A stretch of 64,000 bases of DNA. Origin: HGM04593 sp045636125. Lineage in GTDB: Bacteria; Bacteroidota; Bacteroidia; Bacteroidales; Bacteroidaceae. How positions within the stretch are numbered: position 1 is the stretch's first letter; each line of letters starts with the position of its first letter. The translations under genes and the position numbers were made by a program. Positions 17,463-27,152 of this stretch are shown piece after piece. The stretch spans positions 124,001 to 188,000 of the forward strand of contig JAZTWX010000010.1 of NCBI GenBank assembly GCA_045636125.1, given 5' to 3'. Under the pieces are notes generated by a model, which did not search any database, had not been told where the DNA came from, and saw only the letters and a list, made by a program, of their open reading frames with translations.

Positions 17463-18431
17463 ATGATTGGTGTCATTGTACCGGTTTACAAAACCGAGAA
17501 ATATGTTGCAGAGTGCATTGAAAGCATTCTCGCGCAAACATACACAAACCTCCGCCTTATACTTGTTGACGACGGCAGCCCCGACGGCGCGGGCACCATT
17601 TGCGACAAGTATGCACTGAAAGATAACCGCATCACCGTTATACACCAAGAGAACGCTGGTGTCACCCGTGCACGTGCACGCGGAGTGGAAGAAGCGACCG
17701 ATTGCGAATGGATAACATTCGTCGACAGTGATGACATATTACCCAAGAACTCACTGGAGAGATTACATTCTGCAACTATTGACGATAGTTGTATATCAAT
17801 AGGAGGCATCTCGCGCTTTAATAGCACAATAAAAACAAAATCCTCAATCAATCTTATATCTTACATCACTGCAGAAGAACTACGCCACAATGTACTTGTT
17901 GGCAAAGACTGTAGTTTGTGTGCTAAACTTATAAAGAAAGAGCTGTTCGACAATAAAATATTCGACATTCCGCAAAGTATCGTCATGGGCGAAGACACTA
18001 TTGCATGTACAAGAATCGCATTCAACAATAATAATAGTGTTACATATTGTAAAAAAAACGTATATTACTATAGACAACACAGTGATAGTTGCATGCATAC
18101 ATTTAAACATAGTGCCAAATATGAACAACAATTCATAGAACATCTCCAAGATTCCATACCATCTAGAATCCGAAATAAATATATAAATACTCTCATTGAA
18201 AGACGCATAAGAAGTTTTGACTCTTTTTTCGGTTATTCGTCTAACATTCCTGAATGGATTGGCAGTTGCTTTCACAAACAGCTCATCACAGATATTAAAA
18301 CATATAAATATCGTAAGCTCCCGATAGAAAGATTGTTACTTACAACAACCAACAAGCAGCTGCGCTGTATTCTTATTTTTATTAAAAGGATTAAAAACAA
18401 GATAGAGAAATACCTGAACAACAATGAATAA
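17463..18431 (+). CDS. Glycosyltransferase family 2 (third related copy)
   Basis: GT-A glycosyltransferase of 322 residues. The first ~90 codons again match those of the genes at 14200 and 15488, also at DNA level, but after FVDSDD the sequence differs (ILPKNSLERLHS onward). The C-terminal part retains family marks such as CAKLIKKELFDN, VMGEDTIA and VYYYRQHSDS. The stop overlaps the next gene's start by eight bases. Acceptor and sugar are unknown. Confidence 0.88.
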   Translation: MIGVIVPVYKTEKYVAECIESILAQTYTNLRLILVDDGSPDGAGTICDKYALKDNRITVIHQENAGVTRARARGVEEATDCEWITFVDSDDILPKNSLERLHSATIDDSCISIGGISRFNSTIKTKSSINLISYITAEELRHNVLVGKDCSLCAKLIKKELFDNKIFDIPQSIVMGEDTIACTRIAFNNNNSVTYCKKNVYYYRQHSDSCMHTFKHSAKYEQQFIEHLQDSIPSRIRNKYINTLIERRIRSFDSFFGYSSNIPEWIGSCFHKQLITDIKTYKYRKLPIERLLLTTTNKQLRCILIFIKRIKNKIEKYLNNNE

Positions 18432-19491
18432 CATCTCTTTCATATTCCCCCACCCCGTTGATGGCCCCACAGGAGGCTACAAGGTGGCATACGAGTATGC
18501 CAACCGCCTGGTTGCCGACGGGCACAAGGTGAACATTGTATATTCGGGGTCGCTTTTTTGGAAGAAGAAATCCCTCTTTCACAAACTTACCAACTGCGTG
18601 AGATACTTACAGAGGCTGTGGAAAGGATATTCGTGCCGCAGTTGGTTCCCGCTCGATGAGCGTGTGAAAGAGCGCTTTACTCTCTCACTCAACTACCGCC
18701 ACGTTCCCAAGAGCGATATTTATATATGCACATCGCCACTCACGGCAATGTATGTAAAGGGTTACCCCACCGACAGGAATTTTTACTTAATACAAGGTTA
18801 CGAGAACTGGGGCGGGTTGAGCGACAAGGATTTAAGAGCCACCTATCACTACCCGCTAAGGAAGATTGTAATATCGGACTGGCTTGCCAACGTTATGCAA
18901 GAAGAGGGTTGCGACTACACTATCATAAAAAACGGTTTCGATTTTGAGTATTTCAAAAGATATATCGACTTCGAAAATAAAGAGTTACAAACTATAACAA
19001 TGCAATATAGTCCTGTAAAACTCAAAGGTTGCCAATACGGATTCGAGGCTTTGAATATTGTAAAAAAACAATACCCGCAATTAAGAGTTAGCCTATTCGG
19101 CACAAGTGAAAGACCTTGTAATTTACCCGAGTGGTACACATACTACCGGCGCCCCAACAAAGAGACGCACAACTACATATATAATAACTCAAGCATATTC
19201 CTGGCTTGCAGCAGTGAAGAGGGCTGGGGATTACCAATTGGCGAAGCTATGATTTGCGGTGCAGCCGTTGTGTGCACCAGCAACCACGGCTACCTTGAAA
19301 TGGCAAAAGATGGCGAGACTGCACTTGTTTCGCCCATTGAAGATGCCGCTGCGCTTGCGCAAAACATAATACGATTGATTGAGGACGATGCCCTGCGCTG
19401 CCGCATAGCAAAGAACGGCAACGAATTCATCAAACAATTCAACTGGGACATTGCCTACAAGAAACTACTGCAAACATTAGAAATAAAATGA
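18424..19491 (+). CDS. Glycosyltransferase family 4
   Basis: GT-B glycosyltransferase of 355 residues. The N-terminus FIFPHPVDGPTGGYKVAYEYANRL has the glycine-rich acceptor-domain loop, and the C-terminal donor domain carries the E-x7-E signature in SSEEGWGLPIGEAMICGAAVV (about residues 260-280) followed by ETALVSPIEDAAALA. It overlaps the preceding GT2 by eight bases and the following HAD gene by four (ATGA), indicating translational coupling. Confidence 0.88.
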   Translation: MNNISFIFPHPVDGPTGGYKVAYEYANRLVADGHKVNIVYSGSLFWKKKSLFHKLTNCVRYLQRLWKGYSCRSWFPLDERVKERFTLSLNYRHVPKSDIYICTSPLTAMYVKGYPTDRNFYLIQGYENWGGLSDKDLRATYHYPLRKIVISDWLANVMQEEGCDYTIIKNGFDFEYFKRYIDFENKELQTITMQYSPVKLKGCQYGFEALNIVKKQYPQLRVSLFGTSERPCNLPEWYTYYRRPNKETHNYIYNNSSIFLACSSEEGWGLPIGEAMICGAAVVCTSNHGYLEMAKDGETALVSPIEDAAALAQNIIRLIEDDALRCRIAKNGNEFIKQFNWDIAYKKLLQTLEIK

Positions 19492-21383
19492 AACTCGCAT
19501 CGTTCGACATATTCGACACAGTGCTCGTGCGCAAATGCGGCAAGCCCGACAATATCTTCTACCTCCTCGCCCACCATCTTTACCCTGGCGACGCGGCAAA
19601 GAGAGAGGAGTTCTTCTTGTGGCGCAAAGGCGCAGAGGGTGCAGCCGCCGCCACGCTTAACGGACGACAGACAACTATTGACGACATATATTCACGCGGC
19701 GGTGGCGAGAAGTTCAAGGAACACATCCTGCAACAACTCATTGACGCCGAAAAGGCTGTGGAGAGCGAGAACCTCACTGCAAACCCCGCAATAAAAACTG
19801 TTATTGAAAAGCACAGGAAGGAGGGGTGCACAATCTGTTTTATATCGGATATGTACCTGCCCAGCGCCTTTCTCGAAGAGGTGTTGCGACGCGAGGGCTG
19901 CTTGCTGAACGATGAAAAGGTTTTTGTGTCGTGCGAGGAAGGGGCGCGCAAATCCACCGGCGCACTATATGACAAAGTGCGCGCAACACTCTCGCCCACC
20001 CACTGGGAGCACTATGGCGACCACCCCGTGAGCGATGTTAAGCGTGCCAAAGAAAAAGGAATAGAAGCCCACCTTGTAAAAAGCGGGTACACCGAAACGG
20101 AAACGAAACTTGCGCAAACAAATAATTATGCCTTGCGCTGCCTCGCAGGGTTGCAACGCGCCGCACGCATAAAGGACGGCAACAGCGCATACGCGGCTCT
20201 CGCAGCCGATTTTGTAGCACCGGCCTACATCCCCTACGTGCATTTTGTTATGCAAAAAGCAACCGAGAGGGGCATAAAAAAGCTCTATTTCCTCTCACGC
20301 GACAGCTACATCCTGCAAAAGATAGCCGAGCAGGCACAAACATTGTACCCCACAATTGAGTTAAAATATCTTTTTGTGTCGCGTAAAGCGCTTCTGCTCC
20401 CTTACCTGCAGAAACCCACAGCCGAAAAATTCCTTGCCGTGCAGGACAAACGCACTCTGCAAGGACAAAGTGTAGAAAAGTTGCTGTGCAGCCTGGGAAC
20501 AAGCACAAAGGAACTGAAAGAAAAATTTTCTACCACTTTTGCGTTTACAAAAATCACAAGCAAGAGCGAGGAGCAGGAGTTTCTCCACAAGATATTCGGC
20601 AACGGGAGCACGTTCAAGCCCCGCCTGCAAGAACTTGCACGCGAAAAGCGCGCGCTGCTCAACGACTATTTTGCACAAGAGGGGCTTTTCGACGGCGAAA
20701 AGACCGCAATGGTGGATGTTGGCTGGTTGGGCACTACTCGCCTGATGATAAACAGCATTTTGCGCGAGGAGGAACACACCGACACACTCTTTTTCTATTA
20801 CGGAGTGAGGGGTGATGTCTATGGCGCCGAACACGGAGCCTTCGAGAGTTTCTACAAGAAAGGAGAGCTCACAACCACGCTCACAACGCTCATTGAGAAC
20901 TACTTTTCGGCATCGCCCTATCCCTCGACAAGCGGGTATGAGCGCGAAAATGGCACAATAAAGCCCTCCTTTGCAGCAGGTGCCCGATATAAAGAGAATA
21001 ACATTACAACCGCAAACACTAACGCTGCCACATTCCTTGCTGGTGAGATTCTGCCCGCTGCACAATGCGCCACAGGCACGTTGCGCAATTGGTGCAACGA
21101 GACTGCAAAAGCCGCACAGGCGTTAAATGCCAAAGACATTGACATTACACCGCTTTGCGAGGCCGAAGAGTTTGATGGGCAGGCATTTGTGAGGAAATTA
21201 TCTACCCGCGAACTTTTGAATATAATGTTCCTGGGTGGCCGCTGCACTGCGTTCGACAAAGCATCGGTAAGGCTCACGGTCGGTACCAAAGCATTTTCTT
21301 TTGTGTGGCCGCTGTGCCACATAACCGGGCAAGCAAGACGATTCCTCTATTTGACATTGAAAGGAAACAGAATACAAAAATGA
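19488..21383 (+). CDS. HAD-superfamily hydrolase-like protein of capsule loci (COG5610-like)
   Basis: A 631-residue cytoplasmic protein. The N-terminal 200 residues form a haloacid-dehalogenase domain: motif I FDIFDTVLVRK (5-15), FISDMYLPS near 117-125, and motif III/IV GDHPVSDVKRAKEKG near 176-190. The remaining 400 residues begin with LYFLSRDSYILQKIAEQ, a pattern shared by the large HAD proteins (COG5610 type) found in polysaccharide loci; its role is not established. A phosphatase or phosphosugar-transfer role in capsule building is plausible but inferred. It is tightly overlapped by genes on both sides. Confidence 0.75.
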   Translation: MKLASFDIFDTVLVRKCGKPDNIFYLLAHHLYPGDAAKREEFFLWRKGAEGAAAATLNGRQTTIDDIYSRGGGEKFKEHILQQLIDAEKAVESENLTANPAIKTVIEKHRKEGCTICFISDMYLPSAFLEEVLRREGCLLNDEKVFVSCEEGARKSTGALYDKVRATLSPTHWEHYGDHPVSDVKRAKEKGIEAHLVKSGYTETETKLAQTNNYALRCLAGLQRAARIKDGNSAYAALAADFVAPAYIPYVHFVMQKATERGIKKLYFLSRDSYILQKIAEQAQTLYPTIELKYLFVSRKALLLPYLQKPTAEKFLAVQDKRTLQGQSVEKLLCSLGTSTKELKEKFSTTFAFTKITSKSEEQEFLHKIFGNGSTFKPRLQELAREKRALLNDYFAQEGLFDGEKTAMVDVGWLGTTRLMINSILREEEHTDTLFFYYGVRGDVYGAEHGAFESFYKKGELTTTLTTLIENYFSASPYPSTSGYERENGTIKPSFAAGARYKENNITTANTNAATFLAGEILPAAQCATGTLRNWCNETAKAAQALNAKDIDITPLCEAEEFDGQAFVRKLSTRELLNIMFLGGRCTAFDKASVRLTVGTKAFSFVWPLCHITGQARRFLYLTLKGNRIQK

Positions 21384-22231
21384 AGATAGCCACCATACTA
21401 CTCAACTACAACAGCGCAGCCGACTGCCGCAAGTGCATTGGCTACCTGCAACAGCAACAAGGTGTGGAGCAGGAAATAATAGTTGTGGACAATTGCTCCC
21501 GCAGCGAAGAACGCGACGCCGCAAAAGCCATTTGCGACGAAACGGGCGCAACCTTCATTGCCAACAACCGCAACAGCGGCTACAACGCCGGCAACAATGT
21601 GGGCCTGCGCTATGCAGCAGAAAAGTGCTACCGTTTTGCCCTCATTGCCAACCCCGATATGGAGTTCCCGCAAGATGATTACCTTGCAAAAATGCTCACC
21701 GCAATAAATGCCGACGAGGATATTGTTGTATGCGGTAGTGATATTGTGGGGCTCGACTGCCGCCACCAAAGCCCGATGTTCCGCGATGGAGACTGGCACG
21801 GCTGCTGGGGGTGGGTAACATCGCTCTTCAAGAAAAAAGGGACAGAAAGCGACGATTTCATCGACAATTTCGCCACAAGCCACTATTGCACAAAAGTGAG
21901 TGGCTGTTGCTTGCTGGTGAGGCTTTCGTTCGTGGAAAGCATTGGTTTTTTTGACGAATACCCAATGCTCTACTGCGAAGAGGCCATTTTGTCGCGACAG
22001 GTGGAGAGTGCCGGCAAAAAGATGTACTACACAACAGATGCACAAGCCGTTCACGCCCACCGCAAAAGCGAAAAAGGCAACCCCGCAATGCGCTTCAAGC
22101 AATGGCGCCGCTCGAGGCTCTACTTTATTAAGAAGTACAGCGGCGACACCGCTTTCGGGCGCTTTATGGCAGGGCTGTCAATTATATTATACACCACAAC
22201 ATTAACACTTGCCCACTATATTAAGAAATGA
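21380..22231 (+). CDS. Glycosyltransferase family 2, rhamnosyltransferase-like
   Basis: GT-A glycosyltransferase of 283 residues. The frame opens earlier, but the ATG at 21380 overlaps the HAD stop as ATGA and gives the canonical start KIATILLNYNSAADCRKCI. Further motifs are VVDNCSR, NNRNSGYNAGNNVGL and ANPDMEFP, typical of the WcaA/RfbN rhamnosyltransferase-like group. The acceptor is unknown. The stop overlaps the following acyltransferase start by four bases. Confidence 0.87.
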   Translation: MKIATILLNYNSAADCRKCIGYLQQQQGVEQEIIVVDNCSRSEERDAAKAICDETGATFIANNRNSGYNAGNNVGLRYAAEKCYRFALIANPDMEFPQDDYLAKMLTAINADEDIVVCGSDIVGLDCRHQSPMFRDGDWHGCWGWVTSLFKKKGTESDDFIDNFATSHYCTKVSGCCLLVRLSFVESIGFFDEYPMLYCEEAILSRQVESAGKKMYYTTDAQAVHAHRKSEKGNPAMRFKQWRRSRLYFIKKYSGDTAFGRFMAGLSIILYTTTLTLAHYIKK

Positions 22232-23238
22232 AACAACGCGCCGACTATATTGATGCCGTTAAAGGCGTTGCCATTTTGTGCATAACCTTCCTGCATTTTG
22301 AACAGGGAGTAATCCCTGCGTGGCTTAATGTGTGGATTGGGTTGTTTATGATAACAGCTTTCTACTTTACATCGGGCTGGGTTACTGCACTTGGGAACAA
22401 AAATACAAGCACAAAGGAGTTTGCAAAAAAAAGGATAAAACAGCTTGGGGTGCCCTATTTGTGGTTCAGCCTGTTAATTATATTGTTCGACATGATATGG
22501 TGTGCAGCAGGGTTTATGGAAAGCAATATTCTGCTACGCGATATATACAAAACCTTCACACTGCGCGGAATTGGCACACTATGGTTCCTGCCGGCGCTGT
22601 TCATTGGCGAGGTGACATTCAACTACATCAAGAACGGCAAAAAATGGTGGCTGTGGGGCACAGTGGGAATGTTGGCGGTATTTCTCACATCCCATTTATA
22701 TTTTAACCACTGGCAACCGTTGCGCGATGCATCAACTATAAACAAGTTAATAGATTCACCGTTGCAACCATTGGTAAGAGGTCTGGCAGCGTGGCCGGTT
22801 GTTGCAATAGGCTATTTAACTGCAAAATATTTGTGGAAAAGAATAGCTGCGCTTGGCAATATAATACTTTTTATCGTGGGATGCGCAATTATCGCATTCA
22901 GCATAATTCTTGTTGTGGCACCACCATTCAATTTGTTCTATATAAACTCACTCTTGTGCAACACCTTGCCGGCTCTTGGTTTTATGTGCCTGTTTGCTGC
23001 AGTTCCAAAGAACAGGATAAAGAATTTCTTTGTTTACTGGGGAATAAACTCACTTGTGCTTATGTGCACACATCTCAGCATTATAGAAGAGGTATTCAAA
23101 ACCATTAATACAAAGGTTTTCCACAGCCCGTTCGAGGGGTGGAGGACTATTGCATACTTCATTTTAACAATACTGCTCACGTACCCTCTTGTGCGCCTTT
23201 TCAATGGCAAACTGAAATTTATGACGGGGAAAAAATAA
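22228..23238 (+). CDS. Acyltransferase family 3 membrane protein
   Basis: A 336-residue polytopic membrane protein. The start DYIDAVKGVAILCITFLHFE corresponds to the family's first helix with conserved Asp, Lys/Arg and His, and RIKQLGVPYLWF follows the second helix. It probably acetylates a sugar of the repeat unit. It is translationally coupled to the GT2 gene before it and lies nine bases before the polymerase candidate. Confidence 0.85.
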   Translation: MKQRADYIDAVKGVAILCITFLHFEQGVIPAWLNVWIGLFMITAFYFTSGWVTALGNKNTSTKEFAKKRIKQLGVPYLWFSLLIILFDMIWCAAGFMESNILLRDIYKTFTLRGIGTLWFLPALFIGEVTFNYIKNGKKWWLWGTVGMLAVFLTSHLYFNHWQPLRDASTINKLIDSPLQPLVRGLAAWPVVAIGYLTAKYLWKRIAALGNIILFIVGCAIIAFSIILVVAPPFNLFYINSLLCNTLPALGFMCLFAAVPKNRIKNFFVYWGINSLVLMCTHLSIIEEVFKTINTKVFHSPFEGWRTIAYFILTILLTYPLVRLFNGKLKFMTGKK

Positions 23239-23247
23239 AAATATTTT

Positions 23248-24453
23248 ATGCAGCAATTCAACACAAGCAGTGGCCTTGTAAAATTTGCCACCGTACTATT
23301 CATTCTATATGGTATATATTATATCCCAATAGACGGGCGTATCACTATTGGCCCGGTAAAACTGACACTTGTTGCCATTTCGCTTTTTACGTTGTTGACA
23401 CAGTGTCTTTATATGTCGAAAGCATTCATTATTGGTAGCATATATGTGATATATCAATTCCTTTCGGCAAGTTTCCACCCCGAGAGCTGGCGTATAAGCA
23501 CCTTGCTATACTCCACAATACTTGTCTACACATATGTCTGCTTCTACAATATGGTGACTATTAGAAAGGTCTTCACCATTGAGTACTTTATTAAATTGTG
23601 CAAATGGATGATGATGGCCTATTTTGTAGTGTGTATAGTACAACAAGTATTCTTGTTCGCGGGAATAAGCTACATGCCCATTATAAACTTGTGCCAGTAT
23701 TTTGGCCGTGGAATAGGTTGTAACTCATTGTGCCAAGAGCCAAGTACTTTCGGCCGTTTTATGTTGGTATTTTATTATGCCTACATTAAATGCAGTGAAT
23801 ACAAACGAGGAGATGGGCCATTCTCGCTGCACGAGCTATTTAGTGGAGAGCATAAATGGGTTACCATTCGTTTCCTTTGGATGATGCTCACAATGGGTAG
23901 CGGAACGGCATTTGTGTGCCTCATTCTGTTTAGCGGATATTTTGTGAGAAAGCACAATTGGTATTATATGTTACCCATTCTTGCAATATGCTATTCACTA
24001 CTGCAAGCAAGTGGAATTGAAGCACTCGACCGCGCTACAAGCACAATTGAAGCTACCACCACTTTGGATGCACAAACTGTAAGAGAAACCGATGGTTCTG
24101 CATCGGCACGAATAGCCCCTGTCCTAAACTCATTAAATGCCGATTTCTCAAAATTCGAAACCTGGTTCGGCAAAGGAATTGACGCGGGATTGAAAGATAA
24201 AATCAATCGCACATTATTCGACGATTATGGCTTTATATTCTATTTACTCTCATTACTACTTAATTTCGCTTGCGCATATAACTTCCTATCATTAGCAACC
24301 CTTTTTATGTTTGCCGGTGTGGCTGGCAGTTCGGGAGGAAATATTCAATATATGTGGGAACTTATGATGATTATGACCTGCGTGAAATATTTTCACGACA
24401 ACCGCTACAATCCCGACATTTACGAAGAGATAGAAGAAAACAGCGCTGAATAA
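23248..24453 (+). CDS. Wzy-like polysaccharide polymerase
   Basis: A 401-residue protein with about ten hydrophobic segments and one long hydrophilic loop (about residues 262-315, with ATSTIEATTTLDAQTVRETD), the layout of O-antigen and capsule polymerases that join repeat units at the periplasmic face. No sequence signature proves it, as Wzy proteins are poorly conserved. It is the only such candidate in a locus with a Wzx-like flippase, which supports the call. Confidence 0.65.
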   Translation: MQQFNTSSGLVKFATVLFILYGIYYIPIDGRITIGPVKLTLVAISLFTLLTQCLYMSKAFIIGSIYVIYQFLSASFHPESWRISTLLYSTILVYTYVCFYNMVTIRKVFTIEYFIKLCKWMMMAYFVVCIVQQVFLFAGISYMPIINLCQYFGRGIGCNSLCQEPSTFGRFMLVFYYAYIKCSEYKRGDGPFSLHELFSGEHKWVTIRFLWMMLTMGSGTAFVCLILFSGYFVRKHNWYYMLPILAICYSLLQASGIEALDRATSTIEATTTLDAQTVRETDGSASARIAPVLNSLNADFSKFETWFGKGIDAGLKDKINRTLFDDYGFIFYLLSLLLNFACAYNFLSLATLFMFAGVAGSSGGNIQYMWELMMIMTCVKYFHDNRYNPDIYEEIEENSAE

Positions 24454-24497
24454 AGAAAACAAGGAATTACAATACAAAATTTGTAAAAACATCAAAT

Positions 24498-25433
24498 ATG
24501 AATATCGTAGATTTTTTCGACAATAGAAGGTACTGGGAAGAGAAAAGAAACAAATTTCTCAATAGTATTTATTTTTATGCACTATGGAACAGAATTGTCG
24601 TAGTTGCTGCAAATATTATATTGCCGGTCTACTTCAAGCTCACTGCAAACAATAAAAAATATGCCTTAAAAAATACCGACAAGAAGGAAAACCGCTATAT
24701 TGTTTCACTAACATCGTTCCCAACACGAATCCCAAGATTATGGCTAGTTGTAGAAAGTATTTTACGACAAAACATAAAACCCGATAAAATAGTACTCTAT
24801 CTGCAAGTTTCATCAGAAGATTTATTACCGAAGAATTTGCTTGCTCTTAAAAAAAGAGGGGTAGAAATTGAACTTTGCGACAGTTCTTTACGCTCACACA
24901 ACAAATATTATCACGCGTTCAAGAATTACCACAAAGATAACATAATAACAATAGACGACGATATCTTTTATAGGAGCGATTTTATTGAGAACCTAATAGA
25001 CTGGAATAAGAAGTACCCCAAGTGCATTATATGTAATTGGGCTAAAATTGTATCGAGCGAAACAGAATTGTATCGCAACTGGCGCCAGGTTGCCGAATCT
25101 TCGATTTCAAAGTTCTATCTCCCCATTGGTGTTGCCGGTGTTTTATACCCGACTAACTGTATGTACAAAGATATTTTCAATCAGGAACTTATAAAAAGCT
25201 GCACCCTTTCGGCCGATGATATTTTTTTAACGTGTATGGCGCTACTGAATGGGACAGAAAAATTTTTTACCGGATACAAACAGCATTTTCTTGAAGTTAT
25301 AATAAATAGGAATATTAAATTAAGTACAGAAAATATTTCCCAAAACAAGAACCAGAAATGTGTTGACAATCTAAATAAATACTACCAAGAAAGACTGGGT
25401 ATAAGACCTTTTATTGACCTCATAAATGACTGA
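24498..25433 (+). CDS. Glycosyltransferase (TSFPxRI family)
   Basis: A 311-residue predicted glycosyltransferase of a family recurrent in capsule loci. It has an N-terminal hydrophobic segment (about 30-48), then IVSLTSFPTRIPRLWLVVES (70-90), an ENIL-type donor region, the acidic triplet ITIDDDIFYRSDF (near 153-165) expected to bind the nucleotide-sugar metal, and a conserved end CVDNLNKYYQERLGIRPFIDL. The remnant at 31953-32471 is a relative of its C-terminal half. Its final codons AAT GAC TGA overlap the start of the GT2 stub at 25426 by eight bases. Confidence 0.7.
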   Translation: MNIVDFFDNRRYWEEKRNKFLNSIYFYALWNRIVVVAANIILPVYFKLTANNKKYALKNTDKKENRYIVSLTSFPTRIPRLWLVVESILRQNIKPDKIVLYLQVSSEDLLPKNLLALKKRGVEIELCDSSLRSHNKYYHAFKNYHKDNIITIDDDIFYRSDFIENLIDWNKKYPKCIICNWAKIVSSETELYRNWRQVAESSISKFYLPIGVAGVLYPTNCMYKDIFNQELIKSCTLSADDIFLTCMALLNGTEKFFTGYKQHFLEVIINRNIKLSTENISQNKNQKCVDNLNKYYQERLGIRPFIDLIND

Positions 25434-25482
25434 TCTCACCCTTGCCATTTGCGTTTATAACGCCGAAAAATACAATAAATAA
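25426..25482 (+). pseudogene. 5' stub of the GT2 gene found intact at 27145
   Basis: An 18-codon remnant. Its first 49 bases match the start of the GT2 gene at 27145-27193 with only three differences (codons for D3, K/R15 and Y16), then the sequence diverges and ends in a stop. The eight-base overlap with the preceding gene is the same as that between the inserted gene (25512-27152) and the intact GT2. The natural reading is that the inserted gene separated a partial copy from the complete one. Confidence 0.85.
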
Positions 25483-25511
25483 TACTTATTATAAAGAACC
25501 ACATTCTTTTT

Positions 25512-27152
25512 ATGGCATTACCTATAAACATAAACGACCTTCTAAAAAAGAACAAGGTCGAGAGCAATAGAATTGAATTTAAAGCCGGATGGAACCCCAA
25601 AAAGATATATCACTCAATTTGTGCCTTTGCCAACGATATTGACAACTTGGGTGGAGGTTACATTCTTGTGGGAGTTGAAGAAGAGAACGGTATAGCCAAA
25701 AGACCTGTTAAGGGCATTTCTCACGAGCAAATAGACAAAATTCAAAAAGAGATGATTGGCTTTAACAACAAAATAGAGCCTTATTATCTCCCACGAATAT
25801 CGGTCGAAGAGATTGACAATAAAACAATTGTCGTTATATGGGTTCCCAGTGGAGCAAATAGGCCTTACAATGTTCTGGAAGATGTTAATGCAAAACACAG
25901 CAAACCAAAATATTATATAAGAAGTGGCAGTTGCACTATTGAAGCTAAAGGAGAGGCTCTCGATCAATTGCGAGAACTGGCAAACAGGACTCCTTTTGAC
26001 GACAGAGGCAATTCCGCAATAAGTATTGACGATATATCTCCCATATTGGTATACGACCACCTGAAAAAGGTTGGAAGCAAGCTTGTCAACAAATTTAGTT
26101 CAGAGGGATTAGAAAAAATTCTTGAACAAATGGATTTGTATGAAGGCCCCACAGAAAGAAGAGATCTTAAAAATGTTGCAGCAATGATGTTCTGCGAACA
26201 TCTTCAAAAATTCTTCCCCATTAGCAGAGTCGAAATTGTGGTATTTCCCAATGGAAGGATAAAAGACCCTAACAACTTCTATGAGATTCCTAAAATTACA
26301 GGAACCGTACCACAAATGATTGATGAGACTTTAAGACAATTACGCACATTCATTAGAGAACGTATAATAAAACAGAAAGACAAAGCCGAATCACTTCGAT
26401 ATTTCAACTACCCATACCAAGCGTTAGAGGAGGCTGTTGTTAATGCACTTTACCACAGAGACTACCAAGAGCGCGAACCTGTGGAAATAACAATAGAGCC
26501 AGATAAAATATCAATTCTCAGTTATGCAGGCCCCGACCGTTCTGTTACAGCAGAAGCCATTAAGCAAGGAAGCATCTTGCGCTCGCGAAGATACCGAAAC
26601 CGCAGGCTTGGAGATTTTCTAAAAGAGCTAGAACTCACAGAGGGAAGATGCACCGGAATTCCTACTATACAAGAAGAGCTGGCAAAAAATGGTTCACCAA
26701 GAGCCACTATAGAAACAGATGAGGGAAGAACATTTTTCCTAATAGACATTCCTTGCCACGAAGGATTCGAAACCGAGTTACTAAAGACCGAAAATTCGGA
26801 GTTAACAACGGAAAACTCGGAGTTAACGCAGAGAAACACGGAGTTAACAACGGAAAACTCGGAGTTAACGCAAGAAAACTCGGAATTAAATGCTGAAAAC
26901 GGGATAAGACAAATTCAGAGAATTAGGAGCGAAGCGAACAAGCAGAAATTCATAGAAGCATTGATATTATTTTGTAAAACGGAGAAATCCATAACAGAAA
27001 TTGCCGAGTATTTTGGTTTCAAAGATAAGTACAGGCTGAAAAAGAACTATATTCAGCCAATTATAGGTGTACATTTGAAATTAACACAACCCGACAACCC
27101 AAACAGTCGCTCACAGAAATATGTAAGCATACAACACGTAAACAATGACTGA
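25512..27152 (+). CDS. AlbA/Schlafen-type ATP-binding, putative nucleic-acid-binding regulator
   Basis: A 546-residue soluble protein unlike its neighbours. The N-terminal AlbA_2 (Schlafen-like) domain has ESNRIEFKAGWNPKK (about 16-30) and GGGYILVGVEEENG. The middle and C-terminal part has the ATPase-like C-terminal domain ending in LGDFLKELELTEGRCTGIP (about 370-388). Next come a leucine heptad repeat (see 26799) and a terminal winged-helix-like segment (EKSITEIAEYFGFKDKYRLK). Such proteins are widespread, often horizontally moved, and of uncertain function (transcription control or defence). No polysaccharide role is evident. The stop lies inside the start of the following GT2 gene, and a stub of that gene lies upstream, so I take it as an insertion. 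Confidence 0.8.
   Translation: MALPININDLLKKNKVESNRIEFKAGWNPKKIYHSICAFANDIDNLGGGYILVGVEEENGIAKRPVKGISHEQIDKIQKEMIGFNNKIEPYYLPRISVEEIDNKTIVVIWVPSGANRPYNVLEDVNAKHSKPKYYIRSGSCTIEAKGEALDQLRELANRTPFDDRGNSAISIDDISPILVYDHLKKVGSKLVNKFSSEGLEKILEQMDLYEGPTERRDLKNVAAMMFCEHLQKFFPISRVEIVVFPNGRIKDPNNFYEIPKITGTVPQMIDETLRQLRTFIRERIIKQKDKAESLRYFNYPYQALEEAVVNALYHRDYQEREPVEITIEPDKISILSYAGPDRSVTAEAIKQGSILRSRRYRNRRLGDFLKELELTEGRCTGIPTIQEELAKNGSPRATIETDEGRTFFLIDIPCHEGFETELLKTENSELTTENSELTQRNTELTTENSELTQENSELNAENGIRQIQRIRSEANKQKFIEALILFCKTEKSITEIAEYFGFKDKYRLKKNYIQPIIGVHLKLTQPDNPNSRSQKYVSIQHVNND
26799..26903 (+). repeat. Five 21-base units encoding an ELTxENS heptad
   Basis: Consecutive 21-base units at 26799, 26820, 26841, 26862 and 26883 encode ELTTENS, ELTQRNT, ELTTENS, ELTQENS and ELNAENG, preceded by a related ELLKTENS. 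Leucine recurs every seventh residue, so this can form a short coiled coil between the ATPase domain and the winged helix. Copies 1 and 3 are identical at DNA level. Being a multiple of three, unit gain or loss would keep the frame. Confidence 0.9.
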
